Of a DNA stretch of 64,000 bases, positions 34,344 through 41,818 are shown piece by piece. The stretch is from DASQHW01 sp038238245. GTDB lineage: Bacteria; Actinomycetota; Acidimicrobiia; IMCC26256; PALSA-610. The stretch is from positions 1-64,000 of the forward strand of contig JBBRXX010000018.1 in NCBI GenBank assembly GCA_038238245.1, in the 5' to 3' direction. A program made the position numbers and the translations under genes. Numbering within the stretch: position 1 is the first letter of the stretch; each line of letters opens with the position of its first letter. The notes beneath the pieces were generated by a model. That model was not told the origin of the DNA. It saw only the letters and a program-made list of their open reading frames with translations, and searched no databases.

Positions 34344-35326
34344 CGGCGAGACAGTTCGAAGACCTGATCGGGGCGTACGCGCTCGACGCGTGCGAACCCG
34401 ACGAGGTCGCGGCCCTGGATGCGTACGTCGACGGCCACCCGGAGATCGCGGCCGAGGTGGAGCGCCTGCGCGAGGCGGCGGCGGCGCTCGGTGCGGCCGG
34501 TGCGGTACGACCACCCGTCGGCCTGCGCGACCGCTTGCTCCACGTCGCGGGCGAGCGCGTGTCGGCGGTCAGCGCGCAAGAAGCCCTGCAAGCCGAGACC
34601 GACCGCTTCCACGCGCTCCTCGCCACCCTCGCCGACGGCGACCTGGACGCGGTGACGCACAACGGCCTCTCCGTACGCGATCTCGTGTCCCACGTCGAGG
34701 CGATCGACCGCGCGTTCGTCGCGGAGACCGAGGCCGACCGCACCAGGTACCGGCTGATCGGGCCGGACGAGGTGGCGGAGATCACCGCCGAGACGCTGCC
34801 CGCGCACGCCGGCGAATCGTTCGCCGAGACCGTCACCCGGTTCCGCCGCACCCGCGCAGACCTCGGCGGCCTCGCCGACCGGGTCCCGCCGGAGAAGCGC
34901 GTTGCCGGATACGGGCGGGACGACTCGCTCGTGATCCGCGCCTTCGAGACCTGGACCCACCACGACGACATCCGCCAGGCACTGGGGCGCGACGAGACAC
35001 TCCCGGCACCCGCGGTGATGCGGGCGATGGCGGAGCTGTCGGTTCGCTCGCTGCCGCTCGCCATGGCGGTGCGGGGCACGGGCCAGCCGCACCGCACCGC
35101 GCGGTTGGTGCTCACCGGCGCCGGCGGCGGCGAGTGGACGTTCGCGTGCGGGCCGGGCGAACCGGCGAGCGGTGCCGCCGACGTCGTGATCCGGGCGTCC
35201 GTGGTCGACTGGTGCCGGCGCTTCGCCGACCGGCTCGAGCCCGGGGCGGTGCCGATCGAGGTCGACGGCGACACCGCACTGGCAAAAGAGCTGGTCAGCG
35301 CCGCGAACGCATTCGCCGGCCTCTAA
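34334..35326 (+). CDS. Probable anti-sigma factor fused to MDMPI/DinB domain
   Basis: 330-aa protein translated in overlap with the sigma factor. Residues 1-75 resemble the helical sigma-binding part of RskA-like anti-sigma factors (FEDLIGAYALDACEPDEVAALDAYVDGHPEIAAEVERLREA), but the zinc motif HxxxCxxC is absent. From about residue 90 the protein is an MDMPI/DinB domain (LSVRDLVSHVEAIDRAFV, later ETWTHHDDIRQALG) with a C-terminal SCP2-like part. There is no membrane helix. A cytosolic anti-sigma factor sensing mycothiol or a small ligand through the MDMPI domain is my inference; it could also be an enzyme that happens to be coupled. Confidence 0.72.
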   Translation: MDLTARQFEDLIGAYALDACEPDEVAALDAYVDGHPEIAAEVERLREAAAALGAAGAVRPPVGLRDRLLHVAGERVSAVSAQEALQAETDRFHALLATLADGDLDAVTHNGLSVRDLVSHVEAIDRAFVAETEADRTRYRLIGPDEVAEITAETLPAHAGESFAETVTRFRRTRADLGGLADRVPPEKRVAGYGRDDSLVIRAFETWTHHDDIRQALGRDETLPAPAVMRAMAELSVRSLPLAMAVRGTGQPHRTARLVLTGAGGGEWTFACGPGEPASGAADVVIRASVVDWCRRFADRLEPGAVPIEVDGDTALAKELVSAANAFAGL

Positions 35327-35480
35327 GCAATCCGGCTATTCGGAATCGGTCGAAAATCGATCGCGGAACGGGCGCCAAAGAGTCGCTCAAGTTCTGGAGC
35401 CGACGTGCCGAGAAAGCCGGAGGCACGAGCCGGCGTCCTGCCGGGCCTTCCTGTGCAGCGTGCCGTCTCCCGCCCCGTTG

Positions 35481-35762
35481 TCAGGACGATTCGGTCGCAC
35501 CGCCCGACGCCACATTGTTCGCGTCCTGCTGCTTTTCGAGCTCGGCGATCTCCGCGACCTTGGCGTCGATCTGCGCGACGGCGTCCGCCGGTGCCTCGTT
35601 GCGCTTCTGTGCGACGACCAGCGCGCCGATCTCTTCGCACAGGTCTTTGATCTTCTTCTGGAGGCGCGCGTCCTCGATCTTCTCCTTGCCGACGTTCGTC
35701 GCGTGCTTCGCTTGCTCGGTGGCCTTGGTCGCGGTCTCTTTCACCTTGTCGAGGAAACCCAT
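35481..35762 (-). CDS. Small coiled-coil protein
   Basis: 93-aa highly charged, helical protein (MGFLDKVKETATKATEQAKHATNVGKEKIEDARLQKK is split here only as a description of its start at residues 1-37). Residues 45-80 look like a coiled coil with heptad-spaced Leu, Ile and Val. There are no membrane segments. AAAGGAGGG precedes the ATG at 35762; a GTG just before it at 35765 is less likely. It ends 154 bp from the converging anti-sigma gene and lies 30 bp downstream of the Lhr stop region on its strand's opposite side. I cannot assign a function. Confidence 0.65.
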   Translation of the reverse strand: MGFLDKVKETATKATEQAKHATNVGKEKIEDARLQKKIKDLCEEIGALVVAQKRNEAPADAVAQIDAKVAEIAELEKQQDANNVASGGATESS

Positions 35763-35792
35763 CACAACCCTCCTTTGGGGAACAGGGGCACG

Positions 35793-38700
35793 CTAGTCCC
35801 GGAGGGTCAGGCCCTTGTAGCCGTCGGCGAAGCCGGCCGCGCGCAACGCGCCGGCGTGACGCGAGGTGCGGGCAGGCTCGTCGTCGATGCGCTCGATCGT
35901 GAGCCGGGGCACGCGTCCTTCTTTGTGCGCTTCCACGAGCGCTGCGGGCCATCGTTCGGCGTCGAGGTCGGCGTCGCCCTGGGTGTCGCCCTCGGCGAAC
36001 GTGAGCAGGCTCTTGCCGCCCCGCTCCACATATGCGGCGCACGCACCATCGACCAGCACCACGAACGCGCCTGCCGCGCGGGCCGGACGCGAGCTGTGCT
36101 CGGGCCACGCCAGCGCGGCGCCGTAGGGCTGCGCGGGGTCGGTAGCAGCCAGCACCAGGACCCGGGCGGGTTCGTCGTCGTCCACGTGGCGATGCGCCCG
36201 CAACCGATCCACCGCGCCCGGCATCGCGAACTGCGCGGCGCCGAGACCCGCCACGAACCATCCGCGGCGCGCCCGGCCTGCTTCCTCGAGCGCGCGAAGC
36301 ACCGGATACACCGCGGCGAACCCGCCGGCGACGCCCTCGGCACGCACGCCTTCGCGCGTCGCGACTCCGTGCCGTTCGAGCATCTGCAACGCGGTCGCGT
36401 GCGCGGCCTCCGTCGGCGACGGCTCGGGCTCGAGCAACGGCGTCACGAGCGACCACCGGCCGGCACCCGCGGGCGGCCCGAGGCGCGTGAGGCGGCCGGG
36501 ATGCGGACGGCCGCGGCTCGACGGTCGTCGCGCGCCGGCGCGCCGGGGGACTCGCAGCGGGCCGAACGTGTCGTTGGTGACCTCACCCGCCCACACGAGA
36601 TCCCATAGCGCCGTGAGCACCACCGCGTCGTCGGTGGTCTGCGCGGCCTGCACGAGATCGGGCCAGAAGCTCGCGCCCGCGCGCACCAACCGATCGCGAA
36701 TCGCGTCGTGGATCTCGTCCGGCGCGAGGTCCGGCATTGCTTGCGGCGCAAGGAGTCGGACGCGGTCGCGGAAGAACAGCCGCACGCGGCCGTCGTCGGC
36801 CCCGAGTGGTCCGGCGCCGATCCAGACGATCTCGCCTGCCGCGCACAACTCGTCGAGCATTGCCGGGCGGTAACCGTCGATGCGCGCGGGGAGGATGTCG
36901 CGTTCCAACACCGAGGCGGGCATCGCGACGCCCTGCAGCTGTTCGAGCGCCTCGACGAGCGCGTCGAGGCCCCGTCGCCCGCGGCCGACTCCCTGCCATG
37001 CGGGCAGGAACCGCGCAAACGTTGCCGCATCGACCGGCTCGATCTCGTGACGGAGGGCGGCAAGCGAACGGCGACGCAGCGTGCGCAACACGCCGGCATC
37101 ACACCACTCCCGCTCGACGCCCCCCGGGCGGAACTCACCGAGCACCACCCGGCCGTCGGCCTCGAGCCGCCCGAGCGCATCGCGCACGCGCTCGATCGAA
37201 ACTTCGAGGCGGCGGTGCACGTCCTCGGCCGTGAACGGCACATGAGTACGCGCGTAGCGCGCCACGAGCTGGTCGAGTGGACGTTCGACCGGGTCGGTGA
37301 ACGCCGCCGGCAGGCCTTGCGGAATCGCCCACCCGAGCGCGTCGCGCAACCGCGCCGCGTCCTCGGCCGCCGCGAGATGTCCCGCGATCTCGATGATCCT
37401 CCGTTCGGCGCGCATCTCCTGCAGCCATTGGGCGACGCGCGCTTCCGGATCGGAGACGGGTTGGGGGTCGGCCGACGCGCAACGCGCGCGTACCTCGTCG
37501 ATCGTCAACGGTCCGAGGTCGACGAGCATGTCGTGGAGGTCGTCGGTGTTGCGCGCCTGGCGCGACGGCAGGAGGCGTTGCAGCTCCAGCTCGAGCTCGG
37601 CAAGGACCTCGGGGTCGAGCAGCTCGCGCAGCTCCTCGACCCCCATGAGGTCGCGCAGCAGGTCACGGTCCAGCGCGAGCGCAGCCGCGCGCCGCTCCGC
37701 GAGTGGCGCGTCACCCTCGTACATGTACGCCGCGATCCAGCCGAACAGCAGCGACTGCGCGAAGGGCGACGCGCGACGCGTTCCGACGGGCACGACGCGC
37801 AATTTCCGCGACCGGATGTCGCCGAGCACCTCGCGCAATGCGGGAACGTCGAAGATGTCGCGTACGCACTCGCGCGTCGTCTCGAGGAGGATCGGGAACG
37901 ACGGGTACCCGCTCGCGACTTCGAGCAGGTCGGCGGCTCGCTGGCGTTGCTGCCACAACGGCGTGCGCTCACCGGGGCGACGTCGGGGCAGCAACAACGC
38001 CCGGGCCGCGTTCTCGCGGAACTTCGACGCGAAGAGCGAGGTGCTCGGCAGCCGGCCGATCACCAGGTCGTCGACGTCGTCGGGCTCGGGCAGCAGCAGC
38101 TCGGTCGCGACGTCGTCGATCGATTCCGGCAGGCGCAAGATGATGCCGTCGTCGCTCCACAGCACCTGAACCGGCAGGTCGTTGCGCTCCAGGCGCTCTT
38201 CGATGGCGAGTGCCCACGGCGCATGCACCCGGGAGCCGAACGGCGTGAGGATGCACACCCGCCAGTCGCCGATCTCGTCGGGGAACCGCTCGATGACGAT
38301 CGTGCGGTCGTCGGGGACCGCGCCGGTGGCCTCGCCCTGCTCCGCGAGGTACTGCCGCAGGTTCGACGCGGCCCGGGCATCGAGGCCGGATGCGTGCAGA
38401 CGCGCCTCGGCCTGATCGCCCGGCAGCGCGCGCAGCTCGCGCGACATCTTGCCGAGCGCGCGCCCCAGCTCCAGCGGACGGCCCGGGCGATCGCCTCTCC
38501 AGAACGGTGTCTTGGCGGGCTCACCGGGCGCGGGCGTGACCACCACGCGATCGACGGTGATCTCCTCGATGCGCCACGTCGACGCGCCGAGCACGAAACA
38601 CTCGCCGACACGGCTCTCGTACACCATCTCCTCGTCGAGCTCGCCGACGCGGACGCCATCGGGCAGGAACACGCCGAACAGGCCGCGGTCGGGAATCGTG

Positions 38701-40292
38701 CCGCCGCTTTGGACCGCGACGCGTTGCGCACCCTCGCGGGCACGGACGCGGCCTTGCACGCGGTCCCAGACGATGCGCGGCCGCAGGCCACTGAATCGAT
38801 CGGAAGGGTAACGACCCGCGAGCAGGTCCAGGGTTTCGCGGAACGCTTCCTCCGACAGGTCGGCGAAGTTCGCGCAACGGCGAACGAGCGCGTACAGGTC
38901 GTCGACATCCCATTCGTCGACGGCGCAGGCGGCAACAATGTGCTGCGCGAGCACGTCGAGCGGGTTGCGGGGATAGCGCATCTCCTCGACGAGTCCTTCG
39001 CGCATGCGCTGCACGACGACGGCGGCTTCGAGGAGATCGCCGCGGTACTTCGGGAAGATCTTGCCCGTGCTCGGTTCGCCGACCTGGTGGCCGGCGCGCC
39101 CGACGCGCTGGAGACCGCGTGCCACCGACCCCGGTGACTCGACGAGCACGACGAGGTCGACGGTACCCATGTCGATGCCCAGCTCGAGGCTCGACGTCGC
39201 GACGATCGCCTTGAGCCGGCCGGCCTTGAGCTCGGATTCCACCTGCACGCGTTGCTCGCGCGCGAGCGAGCCGTGGTGTGCGCGCACGAGCTCCTCACCG
39301 GCGAGGTCGTTGAGGTGGGCGGCGAGCCGCTCGGCCATGCGGCGCGCGTTGCAGAACACGATGGTCGTGCGGTGGGCGCGGATCAGCTCGAGGATGCGCG
39401 GGTGCACGTACGGCCAGATGCTGGTGTTGGCCTCGGGATTGCCGAGCCCGAGCGCGTGCGCGGTCGCGCCGCCCGCCGCGCCGTGCACATGGCTCCCTCG
39501 CTGCGCCATCCCTGGCTCCGCTGCGTCCGCACGGTGAGCTCCCGGCTCGTTCATGTCGTCGACCGGGACGATCACCTCGACGTCGAGCGGCTTGCGCGAG
39601 CCCGCGTCGACGATCGTGACCGGACGCGCACCGTGCTCGGTCTGGCCGCCGAGCAACCGTGCGATCTCGTCGAGGGGGCGCTGCGTCGCCGACAGCCCGA
39701 TGCGTTGGGGCGGTGCATCGGAGATCTCGTCGAGCCGTTCCAGGGAGAGCATCAGGTGCGCACCGCGCTTCGTCGGCGCGAGCGCATGGATCTCGTCGAC
39801 GATGACCGTCTGCACACCGCGCAACGTCTCACGGGCGCGTGACGTCAGCATCAGGTACAGGGATTCCGGCGTCGTGATCAGGATGTCGGGTGGATTGCGA
39901 ACGAGCTGCTGGCGTTCCTTGCCGGACGTGTCACCAGTGCGCATCGCGACCGTCGGGGCGTCGAAGGTGGTGCCGAGCCGCTCCGCCGCGAGTGCGATGC
40001 CCGCGAGCGGCGCCCGGAGGTTCTTCTCGACGTCGAAGGCAAGCGCCCGCAGCGGTGAGACGTACAGCACGCGCGTCCGCCGGTCCTTCGCCGGGACCGG
40101 AGCGTTGCCCAACCGGTCGATCGCCCACATGAACGCGGCGAGCGTCTTGCCCGAGCCGGTGGGCGCGAGCAGCAACGTGTGGTCGCCGTGTGCGATCGCC
40201 GGCCACCCCTGCACCTGCGCGTCGGTCGGCGCGGCGAAGCTCGTCTCGAACCAGGCCCGGACGGATGCAGAGAAACGATCCAGGGGATGCAC
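35793..40292 (-). CDS. lhr: Large helicase-related protein Lhr
   Basis: 1499-aa superfamily 2 DNA/RNA helicase of DNA repair, at the normal length of actinobacterial Lhr. Motif I is LAPTGSGKT at about residues 44-52, motif II is DEIH (VIVDEIHALAPTKRG), and SATQRP is motif III. The second RecA domain, winged-helix domain and large C-terminal region follow. An insertion at about residues 253-269 comes from a 50-bp repeat that is also present at 53076 and stays in frame. The start is uncertain: GTG at 40292 begins the conserved protein, and the open frame continues to 40427. Confidence 0.92.
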   Translation of the reverse strand: MHPLDRFSASVRAWFETSFAAPTDAQVQGWPAIAHGDHTLLLAPTGSGKTLAAFMWAIDRLGNAPVPAKDRRTRVLYVSPLRALAFDVEKNLRAPLAGIALAAERLGTTFDAPTVAMRTGDTSGKERQQLVRNPPDILITTPESLYLMLTSRARETLRGVQTVIVDEIHALAPTKRGAHLMLSLERLDEISDAPPQRIGLSATQRPLDEIARLLGGQTEHGARPVTIVDAGSRKPLDVEVIVPVDDMNEPGAHRADAAEPGMAQRGSHVHGAAGGATAHALGLGNPEANTSIWPYVHPRILELIRAHRTTIVFCNARRMAERLAAHLNDLAGEELVRAHHGSLAREQRVQVESELKAGRLKAIVATSSLELGIDMGTVDLVVLVESPGSVARGLQRVGRAGHQVGEPSTGKIFPKYRGDLLEAAVVVQRMREGLVEEMRYPRNPLDVLAQHIVAACAVDEWDVDDLYALVRRCANFADLSEEAFRETLDLLAGRYPSDRFSGLRPRIVWDRVQGRVRAREGAQRVAVQSGGTIPDRGLFGVFLPDGVRVGELDEEMVYESRVGECFVLGASTWRIEEITVDRVVVTPAPGEPAKTPFWRGDRPGRPLELGRALGKMSRELRALPGDQAEARLHASGLDARAASNLRQYLAEQGEATGAVPDDRTIVIERFPDEIGDWRVCILTPFGSRVHAPWALAIEERLERNDLPVQVLWSDDGIILRLPESIDDVATELLLPEPDDVDDLVIGRLPSTSLFASKFRENAARALLLPRRRPGERTPLWQQRQRAADLLEVASGYPSFPILLETTRECVRDIFDVPALREVLGDIRSRKLRVVPVGTRRASPFAQSLLFGWIAAYMYEGDAPLAERRAAALALDRDLLRDLMGVEELRELLDPEVLAELELELQRLLPSRQARNTDDLHDMLVDLGPLTIDEVRARCASADPQPVSDPEARVAQWLQEMRAERRIIEIAGHLAAAEDAARLRDALGWAIPQGLPAAFTDPVERPLDQLVARYARTHVPFTAEDVHRRLEVSIERVRDALGRLEADGRVVLGEFRPGGVEREWCDAGVLRTLRRRSLAALRHEIEPVDAATFARFLPAWQGVGRGRRGLDALVEALEQLQGVAMPASVLERDILPARIDGYRPAMLDELCAAGEIVWIGAGPLGADDGRVRLFFRDRVRLLAPQAMPDLAPDEIHDAIRDRLVRAGASFWPDLVQAAQTTDDAVVLTALWDLVWAGEVTNDTFGPLRVPRRAGARRPSSRGRPHPGRLTRLGPPAGAGRWSLVTPLLEPEPSPTEAAHATALQMLERHGVATREGVRAEGVAGGFAAVYPVLRALEEAGRARRGWFVAGLGAAQFAMPGAVDRLRAHRHVDDDEPARVLVLAATDPAQPYGAALAWPEHSSRPARAAGAFVVLVDGACAAYVERGGKSLLTFAEGDTQGDADLDAERWPAALVEAHKEGRVPRLTIERIDDEPARTSRHAGALRAAGFADGYKGLTLRD
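39486..39535. repeat. 50-bp REP-like repeat, copy 1 (inside lhr)
   Basis: This copy is 48/50 identical to the reverse complement of 53076-53125. Each copy is made of two imperfect 19-bp halves starting TGGCTCC; the first half also carries TGGC/GCCA end pairs. It lies within the lhr coding sequence, in frame, and encodes AHRADAAEPGMAQRGSHVH on the minus strand. Confidence 0.85.
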
Positions 40293-40331
40293 GCTTCGAC
40301 CACGGTACCCGTCAGCTGTGACACTTCGGTC

Positions 40332-41120
40332 GTGGATCAGGCGTTGCCGAACGGTGCCGCGGGCGCGATCGACCGCTACCTCGACGCGGCCGACGCCGCG
40401 GTGCCCGGCCTGGTCGTGGGCCTGCACGTCGCCGGGTCGCTCGCGCTCGGCGACTACCGACCCGACCGCAGCGACATCGACGTCGTCGCCGTCGTCGCGT
40501 GCGAGCCGGACGGCGCCCAGCGCTCACTGCTCGCCGAGGTGCACCGTGTCGTCGCAACGCGCGTTGACGGCCCGTACCTGACCGCCGCCGCGATGGGCAA
40601 GGAGCCTGCCGACGTGGGGCCGGTTGCATTCCACGTCGACGGCCGGTTCGAGCACGGGATCTGTCACGAGGTGAGCCCGATCACGTGGGCGATCCTCGCC
40701 GAGCACGCGATCACCGTGCGCGGCGAGTCCGCGTCCTCGCTCGGCGTCCGCGCCGATCGCGAGGCGGTGCGGAGCTTCAGCGGGGCCAACCTCACGGGCT
40801 ACTGGGCCGGCTGGGCGCGCACGATCGCCGCCGTGATCGACGGCGCCGTCGACGACGACACCATGGAAGCGCAGATGCTCGAGTGGGGCGTGCTCGGCGC
40901 GGCACGCGTGCATTGCGCGGCGACCACGGGCGCCGTCATCTCGAAGCTCGATGCGGGCTCCTACGCACGGAAGACGTTCGACGCCGGCTGGCAGGGCGTG
41001 ATCGAGCTCGCGACGTCGAGTCGTCGCGACGAGCTCGACGAGGTACGGGTCGGCGACCTCCGGCGTGCGTGCGAGTTCGTGCGGTCGCTCAGCGATTCCG
41101 TACCGACGGGAAACGACTGA
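40332..41120 (+). CDS. Nucleotidyltransferase, aminoglycoside adenylyltransferase-like
   Basis: 262-aa protein of the nucleotidyltransferase fold. The active-site motif is AGSLALGDYRPDRSDID, with GS at residues 35-36 and metal aspartates D48 and D50. The helical C-terminal half (WAGWARTIAAVIDG, then EWGVLGAARVHCAATTG) is like that of AadA-type enzymes. Its natural substrate is unknown, and a resistance role should not be assumed. I prefer GTG at 40332; ATG at 40287 would overlap the divergent lhr start. Confidence 0.72.
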   Translation: MDQALPNGAAGAIDRYLDAADAAVPGLVVGLHVAGSLALGDYRPDRSDIDVVAVVACEPDGAQRSLLAEVHRVVATRVDGPYLTAAAMGKEPADVGPVAFHVDGRFEHGICHEVSPITWAILAEHAITVRGESASSLGVRADREAVRSFSGANLTGYWAGWARTIAAVIDGAVDDDTMEAQMLEWGVLGAARVHCAATTGAVISKLDAGSYARKTFDAGWQGVIELATSSRRDELDEVRVGDLRRACEFVRSLSDSVPTGND

Positions 41121-41123
41121 ACG

Positions 41124-41717
41124 TCACTTGCACTGCAACGCGAGGGTGAGCAACCCGGCTACATCGCCGGGCATGTAGTGCGTCTTCCCACGCGGATTCG
41201 GATACATCACCTGCGTGGGATCGGTGACGTGGCCCAAGCCCGCGATGTGGCCCAACTCATGGAGCACGACGCCGAGGTCGGTCGCGAATCGCGGGTCGAT
41301 GAAGACCACGCCGCCGGTCCACTTGGTCTGGTTCGGCCACGGTTGCGGCGCACTCGCGGCCCACGCGCCCACACGCATGAGGTCGGGCACCTCGTACTGC
41401 GGACGCCAAGCCACGACGACGCGACCCTGCCGTGCACCGGTTGCGGTCGTCGTGCCGGTATACGTCCACCGAACCCTGCCGCCCGATGCCTTGTTGAGCT
41501 GACGGAAGGCCTCGTGCACCGCGGCGACCCCGCCCGCGGGCGCGCCCGCCGGGTTGACGACATAGGTATGGGTGCCGCATCCCCAGCGCGCGGCGGTCAG
41601 CGCAGTGAAGTCGCACGCGCTCAGCACGAGCGTGAGCGCGATGACCAAACCGATCGACATCGATATCCGCCTGACGACGCGCGCGCGCCGCCGGCAAGCC
41701 CCCCACAGGCGCCCCAC
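41124..41717 (-). CDS. Matrixin-like zinc metalloprotease lipoprotein
   Basis: 197-aa secreted protein. An N-terminal hydrophobic segment ends in the lipobox LSAC (C35), so it is probably a lipoprotein anchored outside the membrane. The zinc motif HELGHIAGLGH near residue 152 matches the HExxHxxGxxH of matrixins, with MYPNP after it as the Met-turn. The conserved WGCG...YVVNPAG segment after the signal is common in such actinobacterial proteins. The start may be ATG at 41660 (MSIGLVIALTLVLSAC), which gives a shorter signal. It converges on the nucleotidyltransferase gene with a 3-bp gap. Confidence 0.78.
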   Translation of the reverse strand: MGRLWGACRRRARVVRRISMSIGLVIALTLVLSACDFTALTAARWGCGTHTYVVNPAGAPAGGVAAVHEAFRQLNKASGGRVRWTYTGTTTATGARQGRVVVAWRPQYEVPDLMRVGAWAASAPQPWPNQTKWTGGVVFIDPRFATDLGVVLHELGHIAGLGHVTDPTQVMYPNPRGKTHYMPGDVAGLLTLALQCK

Positions 41718-41818
41718 GCCAGACCCCCCTCGGTCTGTCCCGCACGGTAGGCGACGAAGGGACGTGTTTCAACATGTTTGGGCGAGTTGTCGCTGGCAGT
41801 CGCGCCCAGTACCGGGGC

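Noticed and set aside
36708..39137. Open frame of about 800 codons opposite lhr
   Set aside because: Shadow of the helicase gene; no start signals or motifs.
40332..41120. Aminoglycoside resistance gene
   Set aside because: The fold is AadA-like, but such domains have many substrates and nothing shows resistance; there is no mobile-element context.
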